Below, piece after piece: positions 8,421 to 17,722 of a stretch of 64,000 nucleotides of DNA. Origin of the DNA: Galbibacter orientalis DSM 19592 (GTDB lineage Bacteria > Bacteroidota > Bacteroidia > Flavobacteriales > Flavobacteriaceae). Numbering within the stretch: the stretch's first letter is position 1; each line of letters opens with the position of its first letter. Location: positions 3,188,240 to 3,252,239 of the forward strand of contig NZ_JH651379.1 of the NCBI RefSeq assembly GCF_000260115.1, in the 5' to 3' direction. The notes under the pieces are model-generated. The model was not told the DNA's origin. It did no database searches and was given only the letters and a program-made list of their open reading frames with translations. A program made the position numbers and the translations under genes.

Positions 8421-8939
8421 CTAACTAAACAATTCTCGGATTTCTTTTTTGATATAACCTAAAGCGGCATTAGATGGTGGTTGTTTGTCGAGAAAATTAT
8501 TTAAGACCTCTTCTCTTAATTTGTTAGCGCTATCAGCATTCATTCCTGCTTTTCGAATAATTTGTATGGTTGCATTTTTTGAAGCTTTGATAACATTCCA
8601 ACATTCGTCGGAAATATAAATTTGCTGTGCTAAATTATGATCAAATTCATTTTCAATCGTAGCAATAAGTTGCGCTTCATATAATTCTTTATCAGCATTT
8701 TCAGGAGCCACTCTTATGAGTAATTTAGAAGGGTTAATTCGCTCTAAAAACAGTGCCATCCGCTCGTATGCTTGTAAGCGAATGGGAAGGGTATTTTTAT
8801 CCATTTCCTTATGGAGTAAAAAACGTCTTCTTCCTTCTTCATTTTTAGTATGGAGACTAAAAAAATAATAGGCAATTGCTCCAGTAAGTAATGCAGGGAG
8901 TATAAAAAATAAAAGTTCGATAATTTTAGATTCGTTCAT
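8421..8939 (-). CDS. Hypothetical protein with one N-terminal membrane segment
   Basis: 172 residues: a membrane helix at about 7-27 (IELLFFILPALLTGAIAYYF), then a cytoplasmic-looking, mostly helical domain beginning EEGRRRFLLHKEMDKNTLPIRLQAYERM. I recognise the pattern as a conserved Bacteroidota hypothetical family but know no function. The gene starts 11 bases after the glutamate-synthase-like gene ends and is surely co-transcribed with it. Confidence 0.7.
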   Translation of the reverse strand: MNESKIIELLFFILPALLTGAIAYYFFSLHTKNEEGRRRFLLHKEMDKNTLPIRLQAYERMALFLERINPSKLLIRVAPENADKELYEAQLIATIENEFDHNLAQQIYISDECWNVIKASKNATIQIIRKAGMNADSANKLREEVLNNFLDKQPPSNAALGYIKKEIRELFS

Positions 8940-8950
8940 GGGGATTTTAA

Positions 8951-10570
8951 TTAATAGCGTATTTGTTTATTTTTAAATTTATCCATAGCTGTTTTAGTGG
9001 TATAATGTCCACCTAAGTGAGGGCAATTTAATAAACTTTCTGTTCCGTTAAAAGGAACTTCTACTTTATTGTAGCCATATACATTTGCTAGGGGTTGGGT
9101 TAAACTTTTATCGCCTAAATTAATATCTACATCTTCCATGGTGAGTTGAGAAGGGTGTTCGTAACCACAAGCATGTGTTATTTCTATCAATTCTTTTTTG
9201 AAATTTTTAAAGTAATAACTTACTCTTTCGGCTTTATCTTCAATGTTAATACCTGCTTGTAACCATTTGTTTTGTGTAGCCACACCACTCGGACAGGTAT
9301 TGTTATGGCAAACTTTGGCTTGAATACATCCAATACTAAGCATAGCCTCTCTGGCAACATTTACCAAATCTGCTCCCATAGCAAATGCCATAGCTGCTTT
9401 TGATGGAAATCCTAGTTTACCACTTCCTATAAAAACTATTCTCTCGGTAATTTCTTCATCTTTAAAAACTCGATATAAATCGCTAAAAGAATATACCCAC
9501 GGTAAAGATACATGGTCGGCAAAACTTGGTGGAGCAGCACCTGTTCCACCTTCACCACCATCAACCGTAATAAAATCGGGGCCTTTTTTGGTGCGTTTCA
9601 TAATGCTGGCAAGCTCTCGCCATTGGTCTAATTTTCCAATTGCAGCTTTTATACCAACAGGCAGGCCTGTTTCTTCAGCAATCTTTTCTATAAAATCAAC
9701 CATTTCTTCCACATTTGAAAAGGCAGAATGATTTGGAGGCGATAAAACATCTTTTCCTAAAGGAACATGGCGTATTTCTGCAATCTCTTTTGTTATTTTA
9801 GAGGCAGGAAGTACTCCGCCCTTACCAGGTTTTGCTCCTTGAGAAAGCTTTAATTCGATAGCTCTAATCTGAGGATATTCGTTTACTAAGGCTTTTAATT
9901 TTTCCATAGAAAAATTTCCTTGATCGTCTCGAACCCCAAAATATCCTGTTCCAATATGGAAAATTACATCAGCTCCCTTTTTGTGGTAAGGGGAGAGTCC
10001 GCCTTCTCCTGTGTTATGGTACGCATGGGCTAAATAGCATCCTTTGTTTAAAGATTCTATGGCGCGTGCAGAAAGCGAACCAAAACTCATAGCAGAAACA
10101 TTAATAATAGATGCTGGTCTGTATGGACGTTTTCTTTTATTGTATTCTCCAATAAGTTTAGCGCAGGGCAAAAAGTAAGGATCGCTTGCATTGGGATGAT
10201 CCATCTTTATTTTATAAGGCATCATTGCATTATTAATAAAAACGTAATGCGACTCATGGATATTTCTATCGGTACCAAAGCCTTCATAATTATTTTCATT
10301 TTTTGCAGAAGCATATATCCATCCCCGTTCAATACGGTTAAAAGGGAGTTCTTCTCTATTATTAGCTACAATATATTGGCGTAATTCTGGACCAATACTT
10401 TCTAGTAAATACCTAATATGTCCTACTACGGGGAAGTTATGTGTTATAATGTGCTTTTTATTAAAGAATATATCTCTAATGGCAATAAGACCTAATACGA
10501 TGAGCGCCCATACCCACCAACTAATGTTTGTTAAAAAATCTAATACTATTTGCATATCTATCTTACTCAC
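8951..10570 (-). CDS. FMN-binding glutamate synthase family protein
   Basis: 539 residues. An N-terminal membrane helix (about 12-30) precedes a GltS-type FMN-binding TIM barrel. Visible landmarks: NVSAMSFGSLS, NTGEGGLSPYHKKGAD, KLSQGAKPGKGGVLP, TVDGGEGGTGAAPP and a Cys cluster, CIQAKVCHNNTCPSGVATQ, resembling the Fe-S region of the GOGAT alpha subunit. The glutaminase domain of true GltB is absent, so this is the stand-alone, membrane-anchored relative widely found in Bacteroidota, whose physiological reaction is not established. It leads a two-gene operon with the 8421 gene. The upstream gap carries the dispersed repeat at 10589-10751. Confidence 0.85.
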   Translation of the reverse strand: MSKIDMQIVLDFLTNISWWVWALIVLGLIAIRDIFFNKKHIITHNFPVVGHIRYLLESIGPELRQYIVANNREELPFNRIERGWIYASAKNENNYEGFGTDRNIHESHYVFINNAMMPYKIKMDHPNASDPYFLPCAKLIGEYNKRKRPYRPASIINVSAMSFGSLSARAIESLNKGCYLAHAYHNTGEGGLSPYHKKGADVIFHIGTGYFGVRDDQGNFSMEKLKALVNEYPQIRAIELKLSQGAKPGKGGVLPASKITKEIAEIRHVPLGKDVLSPPNHSAFSNVEEMVDFIEKIAEETGLPVGIKAAIGKLDQWRELASIMKRTKKGPDFITVDGGEGGTGAAPPSFADHVSLPWVYSFSDLYRVFKDEEITERIVFIGSGKLGFPSKAAMAFAMGADLVNVAREAMLSIGCIQAKVCHNNTCPSGVATQNKWLQAGINIEDKAERVSYYFKNFKKELIEITHACGYEHPSQLTMEDVDINLGDKSLTQPLANVYGYNKVEVPFNGTESLLNCPHLGGHYTTKTAMDKFKNKQIRY

Positions 10571-10588
10571 TATGTGAGGTTTTAATGT

Positions 10589-10751
10589 TTCAAAGCCTGT
10601 TCTGATTTTACTGAAACGCTTTTCGAAATACTTTTTAGAGTTTCCTCCAAATGCCTAGCTGGCTTGCTTAGAGGAAGTAAACTTTAATCCCTCATTGAGG
10701 GTTTAATTTGTTTCCTTTGAATACCTCGTAGGCTTGCCTCGAGGTAGTTGA
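10589..10751 (+). repeat. R1 intergenic repeat, tandem: degenerate copy plus partial copy
   Basis: The 3' part (10683-10751) carries the two hairpins of the family: CCCTCATTGAGGG and TACCTCG-TAGGCTTGCCT-CGAGGTA. The 5' part (about 10589-10678) is a decayed version of the same unit, recognisable by AGCCTGT, TCGAAAT, TTTCCT and GGCTTGC in the same order. It lies in the gap upstream of the minus-strand gene at 8951. Confidence 0.75.
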
Positions 10752-10826
10752 TTTGAAGAACTATAAAATAACTGATTTGTATTTACATTGAAGTTAATCT
10801 AAGTTCTATTCAAATTTTATACAAAA

Positions 10827-11741
10827 TTAATCAATTTTCATTCGCTCTTTAATAGCTTTCATAATAAATAAATTAGCTTCCCATTGATCTGAAACGGGTT
10901 GTTGTGTATAGGGTAAGGTTGGCAAATATCCTGCAGGGCCAAACTCGGTAGTAATTTTCATGGTTTCACCACGAGACCATGTTTTTCGGATAATTTCTTC
11001 CCAAATATCCATATGTCTGTCTACCGCTTTTTTCCATTCTGGAGCTCTGGGATCGTTTACTTGTGGGCCTTCATAATGTCCTACACGTGCATGAATTAAT
11101 CGGGTTCTATCTAGAATTTCAGTTAAAAAATCATCTTTTCCTTCTAATAAAGACTCGTGTACCACCATCCAGTGACTAATATCGAGTGTTAGCATAAATT
11201 GGTCATCTAAAGATAAATAATGATTAGTTACTGGAACGCTGTAATTCATCCGAGATCGATGTGTTTCATGATAAATGGGAATATGATGCTTCTCACTTAA
11301 TTGCTTCGCAAGATTGATAAACTTCATATTGTCTTCTACTGAAAAGAAATCATGACCCGTGTGGGAATTTATCATTTCTGCATTAAAACTAACAGCCAAT
11401 TCGATTAACTCTTCATATAACAATAAAGCTTCATCAATTGGGACATTAGTGTTTACATAGGCCTGCACAATAAGTTTTAAATTAGTGTCCTTTAATGCCT
11501 TTTTTAGTTCTTCTTGCTCCACTTTATTGCTTTCTGGTAATCTTGTTTCAATTCCAGCATAGCCATCTTTTTTTGCTTGTTTACAGAATTCTGAGAAATT
11601 AGTATCCTTCCCCCATGAGGTTTGATAGAATTCTATGTTATTTTGAGATGTAGCAAAAAGAGGAATTAAGAGAAATAATGCAATTAATAGCATTATTGGT
11701 AACTCTCTTTTAGTAGAAGGGGATTTTATCAATCGACTCAT
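10827..11741 (-). CDS. Exported sugar phosphate isomerase/epimerase-like TIM-barrel protein
   Basis: 304 residues. A basic start is followed by a hydrophobic segment (LPIMLLIALFLLIPLFATSQ, about 14-33) that looks like a signal peptide, and then by an AP-endonuclease-2/xylose-isomerase-like barrel. Candidate metal ligands are in GIETRLPE, NSHTGHDFF, YHETHRSR, TLDISHW and HARVGH. This fold commonly serves in inositol, keto-sugar or 3-keto-glycoside metabolism in Bacteroidota. Export suggests a periplasmic role, but the substrate is unknown. It is transcribed 23 bases after the M20 hydrolase gene. Confidence 0.75.
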   Translation of the reverse strand: MSRLIKSPSTKRELPIMLLIALFLLIPLFATSQNNIEFYQTSWGKDTNFSEFCKQAKKDGYAGIETRLPESNKVEQEELKKALKDTNLKLIVQAYVNTNVPIDEALLLYEELIELAVSFNAEMINSHTGHDFFSVEDNMKFINLAKQLSEKHHIPIYHETHRSRMNYSVPVTNHYLSLDDQFMLTLDISHWMVVHESLLEGKDDFLTEILDRTRLIHARVGHYEGPQVNDPRAPEWKKAVDRHMDIWEEIIRKTWSRGETMKITTEFGPAGYLPTLPYTQQPVSDQWEANLFIMKAIKERMKID

Positions 11742-11764
11742 TTTTTAAGGATAAAGTTTGTTGA

Positions 11765-13039
11765 TTACTCTGCTAAATAATCGTTTACTATTTGTGTAAA
11801 AGCTTTCACTCCAAGTATAAGTCCGCTTTCATCTATATAAAAATCTGGAGTATGATGTGGTGCAGCTTCTGTTGCATTTTTAGGTTTTCCTCCTAAGAAA
11901 AAATAAAATCCTGGAACTTTTTCTTGAAAGAAAGAGAAGTCTTCTCCGCCAGTAGTGGCTTTTACTAATTCTACATGGTCTTTTCCTGCTACTTTCTGAA
12001 GAGAGGGAAGCATTTGTGTTACAAGTGCTTCATCATTATACGTAATTGCTGTAAAATTTTCAATTTCAATCGAAGCTTCTCCACCATAGGCTTTGGCAAT
12101 TGCAGGAACCATTTCTTTCATTCTTTTTAGAATAAGGGTACGCATTTCTGGGGCTAACGTTCTAACGGTACCAATCATTTGTGCTGTTTCTGGAATGATA
12201 TTAAAACGAACGCCACTAGTAATTTTCCCAACAGTAATTACAGCGGCTTCATCTACTAAAGGAGCTTCTCTACTAATAATAGTTTGTAAACCATCCACAA
12301 TTTTTGCTGAAATAAGAATAGGATCTACACCGCTCCAAGGAGCAGAACCATGGGTTTGTTTTCCTTTAACATCAATAACAAAACGTTCCACAGCGGCCAT
12401 TGTTCCTCCTGGTTTATACCGAATAGTGCCTACAGGAGTTTCAGAATTTATATGAAGTCCAAAAATGGCATCTACTTTTGGGTTTTCTAATACACCTTCC
12501 TTAATCATAAGTTTGGCGCCACCTTCTTCTCCTGGTGGCGGACCTTCTTCTGCTGGTTGGAAGATAAATTTAACAGTCCCAGCAAAGTCATTGTTTTTAC
12601 TGAGCACTTCAGCAACGCCCATCATAATAGCAATATGTGTATCATGACCGCAAGCGTGCATCACCCCAGTTTCTTCGCCTAAAAAGGTAGCTGTAACAGT
12701 AGATTTAAATGGTAAATCGTTACGTTCTGTTACAGGGAGTGCATCTATATCTGCACGTAAAGCAATTACTTTTCCAGAACTAGTGCCCTCCAAAATACCA
12801 ACAACTCCTGTTTTAGCAACTCCTGTAGTTACTTTTAAACCAAGGCTTTTAAGATGATCGGCTATTTTAGCAGAAGTATTAAATTCACGATTTGATAATT
12901 CTGGATTTTCATGAAAATAGTGTCTCCATTCAATAACTTTTTGTTCTACAGAAGCTATGTCTGCATCGAGATTGTTTTGTGAAAATGCGTGAAAACTAAC
13001 ACACAAAAACAGAAATTGTAGCGTATATGTTTTAATCAT
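11765..13039 (-). CDS. Exported M20-family amidohydrolase
   Basis: 424 residues with signal peptide MIKTYTLQFLFLCVSFHAFSQ. The M20D pattern is clear: WRHYFHENPELSNREFNT, IALRADIDALPV, MHACGHDTHIAIMMG (first metal-ligand cluster), FIFQPAEEGPPPGEEGGA (catalytic Glu pair) and the ligand His near the C-terminus (PHHTPDFY). The family hydrolyses N-acyl amino acids (aminoacylase/hippuricase, IAA-conjugate hydrolase). A periplasmic location fits scavenging of acylated amino acids or peptides. It is the first gene of a two-gene minus-strand operon. Confidence 0.85.
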   Translation of the reverse strand: MIKTYTLQFLFLCVSFHAFSQNNLDADIASVEQKVIEWRHYFHENPELSNREFNTSAKIADHLKSLGLKVTTGVAKTGVVGILEGTSSGKVIALRADIDALPVTERNDLPFKSTVTATFLGEETGVMHACGHDTHIAIMMGVAEVLSKNNDFAGTVKFIFQPAEEGPPPGEEGGAKLMIKEGVLENPKVDAIFGLHINSETPVGTIRYKPGGTMAAVERFVIDVKGKQTHGSAPWSGVDPILISAKIVDGLQTIISREAPLVDEAAVITVGKITSGVRFNIIPETAQMIGTVRTLAPEMRTLILKRMKEMVPAIAKAYGGEASIEIENFTAITYNDEALVTQMLPSLQKVAGKDHVELVKATTGGEDFSFFQEKVPGFYFFLGGKPKNATEAAPHHTPDFYIDESGLILGVKAFTQIVNDYLAE

Positions 13040-13270
13040 TAATTTAAGGTTTATGTTATTGAGATGATACTAAATTGTATTGAATAGTAAATATACCTAA
13101 TTTAATAGTTATGTTTATAAATTTTTATATTTATCCTGAAAAAATAGCTACATATTAGGTAACTTGACCGACTAAATAAATTGCGTTATTTTATATGTTT
13201 TAATTATATTTTAGTGCGATAAAATCTACTTATATTGTAGCTTACAATACCTTAAAAATTAAGAATTACA

Positions 13271-15601
13271 TTGGAAAAGTATTTAGCAGAGTTGAATGAA
13301 GCGCAACGTGCGCCTGTATTGCATAAAGATGGTGCCCTAATGGTTATTGCTGGAGCGGGTTCTGGAAAGACAAGAGTGTTAACTTATAGAATTGCGTATT
13401 TGATGAATCAAGGGGTAGATGCGTTTAATATTCTTTCTTTGACTTTTACGAATAAGGCAGCCCGAGAAATGAAAAAACGGATTGCCAGCATTGTAGGTAA
13501 CAGTGAAGCTAAAAATTTATGGATGGGAACATTCCATTCGGTTTTTGCTAAAATATTACGTTATGAAGCCGATAAACTAGGGTATCCTAGCAATTTTACT
13601 ATTTATGATACTCAAGATTCTCAAAGACTTATTAATTCTATTATTAAAGAAATGGGATTGGATAAGGACGTTTATAAATACAAGCAAGTTCAAAATAGAA
13701 TTTCTTCTTATAAAAATAGCTTAATAACAGTTAAGGCTTACTTTAATAATGCTGAGTTGATGGAAGCCGATGCTATGGCAAAAAAACCACGTTTGGGAGA
13801 AATATACCAAGCTTATTGTGAGCGTTGTTTTAAAGCGGGAGCAATGGATTTTGATGATTTATTACTGAAAACTAACGAGCTATTAACTCGTTTTCCAGAA
13901 GTTTTAGCTAAATATCAAGATCGTTTTAGATATATTTTGGTGGATGAGTACCAAGATACAAACCACTCTCAATATTTAATTGTAAAAGCATTGTCCGACA
14001 GGTTTCAGAATATATGCGTAGTTGGAGACGATGCGCAGAGTATTTATGCTTTCCGAGGGGCTAATATTAATAACATTATGAACTTTCAAAAAGACTATGA
14101 TAATGTTCAAATGTATCGTTTAGAGCAAAATTACCGCTCTACTCGAAATATTGTAAATGCGGCAAATTCAGTTATTGAAAAAAATAAAACGCGACTAGAC
14201 AAGGTTGTTTGGACTGATAATGACGATGGAAATGCTATAAAAGTACATCGCTCTGTAACCGATGCTGAAGAAGGGCGATTTGTGGCTTCAACTATTTTTG
14301 ATAACAAAATGCAACTTCAATTAAAAGACGGAGATTTTGCAGTTTTGTATCGAACCAATTCCCAATCTAGAGCCATTGAAGATGCATTGCGTAGAAAAGA
14401 TATTCCCTATAGAATTTATGGCGGACTCTCATTTTATCAACGGAAAGAGATAAAAGATGTGTTGGCGTATTTGCGACTCATTTTGAATCCGAAAGATGAA
14501 GAGGCATTGGTAAGAGTTATTAATTATCCGGCTCGTGGAATAGGACAAACAACCATTCAGAAACTTACGGTAGCAGCAAATCATTATAAGCGTTCTATTT
14601 TTGAAGTGATGGAGCATCTCGATAAAATAGATTTAAAAATTAATTCGGGAACGAGAAGAAAGCTTGAGGATTTTATTACTATGATTAAGAGCTTTCAGGT
14701 AACAAATCAATCAGCAGATGCTTTTGTGTTAGCAGAGCACGTTACTAAAAAATCTGGGCTTTTACAAGAGTTTAAAAAAGACGGAACTCCAGAAGGGATT
14801 GCTCGTATGGAAAATATTGAAGAGCTTCTTAACGGAATTCAAGATTTTGTAGAGGGACAAAAGGAAGTAGCCGATGCTAAAGGGGATTTAGCGGAGTTTA
14901 TGGAAGATGTTGCTTTGGTAACCGATTTGGATAAAGATACTGGAGATGATGACCGAGTTGCGTTAATGACCATTCACTTGGCAAAAGGATTGGAATTTCC
15001 TTATGTATTTATTGTAGGAATGGAGGAAGAGTTATTTCCGTCGGCAATGAGTATGAGCACGCGGAGTGAACTAGAGGAGGAGCGTAGACTTTTTTATGTT
15101 GCTCTAACACGAGCAGAAAAACAAGCGTATCTTACGTATACACAAAGTAGGTATAGATGGGGGAAATTAATAGACGCAGAACCGAGTCGTTTTATTGAAG
15201 AAATTGAGGATAAATATATAGAGTATTTAACCCCTCCATTAGATGCAAGCTATCGATACAAACCAATGATAGATGCTGATATTTTTGGAGAAGTGGATAA
15301 GAGTAAATTCCGACTAAAAAAACCTACAGCAGGAACTCCGCCAACTTCACATAAACCTTCTGAAGAGAAATTGCGAAAACTAAGAAAATTAAAACCCGAT
15401 TTAGGAGAGCCTGTAGCGCAAGATGGAGGAGACCATAACAGCTTGTCGGTTGGAGATAAGGTATCTCATACCCGATTTGGAAATGGAGTTATTATTAGTA
15501 TTGAAGGGGTTGGAAATGATAAAAAAGCAGAAATTAGATTTGATACTGGAGGGCTGAAAAAACTATTACTCCGTTTTGCAAAATTGGAAGTAATTGGATA
15601 G
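13271..15601 (+). CDS. UvrD/PcrA-type ATP-dependent DNA helicase
   Basis: 776-residue SF1A helicase. Motifs in order: Q motif (LNEAQRAPV), motif I AGAGSGKT near 29-36, Ia TFTNKAAREM, II VDEYQDTN near 226, III VVGDDAQSIYAFRGA, IV QNYRST, V MTIHLAKGLEFP, VI ALTRAEK. The C-terminus ends with a Tudor/SH3-like module (VGDKVSHTRFGNGVI), as in PcrA, which contacts RNA polymerase in other bacteria. It functions in nucleotide-excision repair and in removing protein blocks. The likely start is a TTG at 13271 directly before EKYLAELNEAQ; no ATG is closer to the Q motif. Confidence 0.92.
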   Translation: MEKYLAELNEAQRAPVLHKDGALMVIAGAGSGKTRVLTYRIAYLMNQGVDAFNILSLTFTNKAAREMKKRIASIVGNSEAKNLWMGTFHSVFAKILRYEADKLGYPSNFTIYDTQDSQRLINSIIKEMGLDKDVYKYKQVQNRISSYKNSLITVKAYFNNAELMEADAMAKKPRLGEIYQAYCERCFKAGAMDFDDLLLKTNELLTRFPEVLAKYQDRFRYILVDEYQDTNHSQYLIVKALSDRFQNICVVGDDAQSIYAFRGANINNIMNFQKDYDNVQMYRLEQNYRSTRNIVNAANSVIEKNKTRLDKVVWTDNDDGNAIKVHRSVTDAEEGRFVASTIFDNKMQLQLKDGDFAVLYRTNSQSRAIEDALRRKDIPYRIYGGLSFYQRKEIKDVLAYLRLILNPKDEEALVRVINYPARGIGQTTIQKLTVAANHYKRSIFEVMEHLDKIDLKINSGTRRKLEDFITMIKSFQVTNQSADAFVLAEHVTKKSGLLQEFKKDGTPEGIARMENIEELLNGIQDFVEGQKEVADAKGDLAEFMEDVALVTDLDKDTGDDDRVALMTIHLAKGLEFPYVFIVGMEEELFPSAMSMSTRSELEEERRLFYVALTRAEKQAYLTYTQSRYRWGKLIDAEPSRFIEEIEDKYIEYLTPPLDASYRYKPMIDADIFGEVDKSKFRLKKPTAGTPPTSHKPSEEKLRKLRKLKPDLGEPVAQDGGDHNSLSVGDKVSHTRFGNGVIISIEGVGNDKKAEIRFDTGGLKKLLLRFAKLEVIG

Positions 15602-15718
15602 GGAGATGAGTTTGGAAAGTAGGTAAAGTTGAAGGGGAGTGTTCAGTATTCAGAGAGTAGGGCTTGGGAAAGTTTGTCTTTTAAATCAAAACACCGCTAT
15701 TAATCAGGATTTGAAAGG

Positions 15719-15843
15719 CTTAATCCCTCATTGAGGGTTTAATTCCCCAGAGCCTGTACTGAGTTTACCGAAGTGCTCTGCATCGAAATGGGTTTGATTT
15801 GTTTCCTTTGAATACCTCGTAGGCTTGCCTCGAGGTAGTTGAT
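15719..15843 (+). repeat. R1 intergenic repeat, full copy
   Basis: A full-length ~125-base unit: hairpin 1 TAATCCCTCATTGAGGGTTTA, a middle segment starting AGAGCCTGTACTGAG and ending GCTCTGC (AGAGC/GCTCT stem), then TCGAAATGGGTTTGATTTGTT and hairpin 2 TACCTCG ... CGAGGTA. Its right end directly abuts the truncated hsdS reading frame, so it marks a deletion or insertion junction. Confidence 0.85.
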
Positions 15844-16187
15844 ATCCAATTAGCAAAGACCTAAATAGAGAGTTTTTATTCTTTTGGTATAAATCTATCG
15901 CAAAAAAAGTTGAAAATGATGGAATTGGAATGACAGTAAAAGGAGTTAATTTGAATTATGTAAAAGCATTAGAAATACATATTCCCGATTTGGAAACACA
16001 AAAAGATGTTGTAAGACTTTGTAGTGGGTTAGTTGAGAGTATAAGTGTAATAGAATCCTACTACCAACAAAAACTCATCAACTTAGAAGACCTCAAAAAA
16101 TCCATTTTACAAAAAGTGTTTTCGGGTGAGTTGACAATGGATAATGATGAATTAACAATGAATAAGGCATATGCAAAAAATGCATAA
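15838..16187 (+). pseudogene. hsdS: hsdS remnant, C-terminal part of a type I restriction specificity subunit
   Basis: The frame is open from the repeat boundary (about 15838) and reads through KDLNREFLFFWYKS, then GVNLNYVKALEIHIPDLETQ and the distal conserved helix YYQQKLINLEDLKKSILQKV. This is the end of target-recognition domain 2 plus the C-terminal conserved region of HsdS. The N-terminal ~300 residues and any hsdM are missing. A Met at 15930 lies inside the domain and is not a true start. The C-terminus ends 0 bases before rhuM. This is a relic: it cannot specify DNA recognition alone. Confidence 0.85.
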
Positions 16188-16772
16188 ATGAATATTGACA
16201 ACCAAATAGAAATCTATCAAGCCCAAGATGGCTCAACTCAAATTTCGGTACAATTTGAGCAAGATACTGTTTGGCTTACTCAAGCACAAATGGCTGTTCT
16301 TTTTGAAACAACACCGCAAAACATAACCATGCATTTAAAAGGTGTTTTCAAAGAGCAAGAGTTAAACGAGACAGCAACTTGTAAGGATTTCTTACAAGTT
16401 CGAAAAGAAGGTAAAAGAACCGTAAAGCGTAAGCAACTGCACTATAATTTAGACGCTATAATATCTGTAGGTTATCGTGTGAAATCAGCAAGAGCAACAC
16501 AGTTTCGTATTTGGGCAAGCCAAGTATTAAAAGATTATTTAGTAAAAGGTTATGCCATTAATGAAAAAAGACTAGCTCAAAAAGAACAAGAAATAAGAAT
16601 GCTTAAAGATGGTATTCATATTTTAACCAGAGTTGCAACTATTACTATTGAAGAAAAAGATTCAGACAATGTTATTTTGGAAACTTTTGCAAAAGGTTTG
16701 TGCCTACTAGATGATTATGACCATGAGCAATTAGATACCAAAGGACTAACCAAAAAAGAAGCTATAAGTTAA
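16188..16772 (+). pseudogene. RhuM-family protein, C-terminally truncated
   Basis: 194 residues beginning MNIDNQIEIYQAQDGSTQISVQFEQ..., with the diagnostic DTVWLTQAQMAVLFETT, NITMHLKGVFKEQEL and RATQFRIWASQVLKDYLVKGYAIN segments of the RhuM (virulence RhuM) family. Full-length members are about 330 residues and continue with a Fic/Doc-like region. Here the frame stops soon after LLDDYDHEQLDTKG, so that region is absent. RhuM genes are regular passengers of type I restriction operons, between hsdS and hsdR. The ATG directly abuts the hsdS stop codon. It is probably non-functional, although a stable N-terminal DNA-binding-like domain could still be made. Confidence 0.7.
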
Positions 16773-16824
16773 ATTAATAAAGGCAAATTGGTAACTTTGT
16801 AATAACTAAGGTTACAAATATTTT

Positions 16825-17718
16825 ATGAAAGGTATGTATTACAGAAGAAAATTAGTGTTAGCTTTATTACAATCATTTGATGGAAAGCTTGAAAAATTGA
16901 GCTTACAAAAACTACTGTTTTTACTTACTAGAAATCAAGACAAGAAGAGTTACGATTTTGTGCCTTATAAGTACGGTTGCTTTTCTTTCCAAGCCAATGC
17001 AGACTTAACCACACTTACCAAATACAAACTTGTAACACAAGACGATAAGTCTTGGGTTTGTGCAGACAAAATCAATTATTTTGAAACCCTAAAACAAGAA
17101 GATAAATCTGCAGTATTAGCTACTAAAAGAAAATACGGTGGTTTAACTGCAAAAGAATTGATTGTACTAACGTATCAGCAATATCCTTACTTTGCTATTA
17201 AAAGCACCATTGTAAAGGATGTGCTTAACAAAGAAGAATTAAAAAAGGTAGAAGCGCAAAAAAGAAAAAAGACAGAAACCATTCTATATACTATTGGATA
17301 TGAAGGTATAAGTTTAGAGACCTATATCAACAAGTTAATTTTAAATGATGTAAAGGTTTTATGCGATGTACGTAAAAACTCGTTTAGTATGAAATATGGG
17401 TTTAGTAAATCTCAATTAAAAAACGCTTGTGAAGGGGTGGGTATAAAGTTTTATCATATACCAGAGGTGGGTATACAATCTGATAAAAGAAAAGAATTAA
17501 CCTGCCAAGCAGATTATGACCTACTTTTTGAAGATTATAAAGAGAGTGTGCTGGCAACTGAAAAACAAAAACAAGTAGAAATATTTCAACTATTGAAAGC
17601 AGAAAAACGAATAGCGCTCACTTGTTTTGAAAAAAATATACACCAGTGTCATAGAAAACACTTGGCAAATGCCATTAAGCGTATAGAAGGATTTAATTAT
17701 GAAGTAAAACATATCTAA
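16825..17718 (+). CDS. DUF488 protein with an N-terminal helical domain
   Basis: 297 residues in two parts. Residues 1-~140 are a basic, helical domain starting YYRRKLVLALLQSF and LQKLLFLLT, with PYKYGCFSFQANADL, recalling the SocA/Panacea-type (DUF4065) start, but this is a loose resemblance. Residues ~150-297 are DUF488: YTIGYEGISLETYI, VLCDVRKNSFSMKYGFSK, FYHIPEVGI and the Cys/His-containing end LTCFEKNIHQCHRKHLANAI. DUF488 is found in restriction and other defence-type islands; no activity is established. It is intact and overlaps no neighbour; the next gene starts 4 bases after its stop, so the two are a translationally coupled pair. Confidence 0.75.
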   Translation: MKGMYYRRKLVLALLQSFDGKLEKLSLQKLLFLLTRNQDKKSYDFVPYKYGCFSFQANADLTTLTKYKLVTQDDKSWVCADKINYFETLKQEDKSAVLATKRKYGGLTAKELIVLTYQQYPYFAIKSTIVKDVLNKEELKKVEAQKRKKTETILYTIGYEGISLETYINKLILNDVKVLCDVRKNSFSMKYGFSKSQLKNACEGVGIKFYHIPEVGIQSDKRKELTCQADYDLLFEDYKESVLATEKQKQVEIFQLLKAEKRIALTCFEKNIHQCHRKHLANAIKRIEGFNYEVKHI

Positions 17719-17722
17719 CCTA

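Noticed and set aside
16188-16772. Treating RhuM as an intact short variant
   Set aside because: The stop codon falls in the middle of a conserved helix region present in full-length members, and its neighbours are truncated as well.
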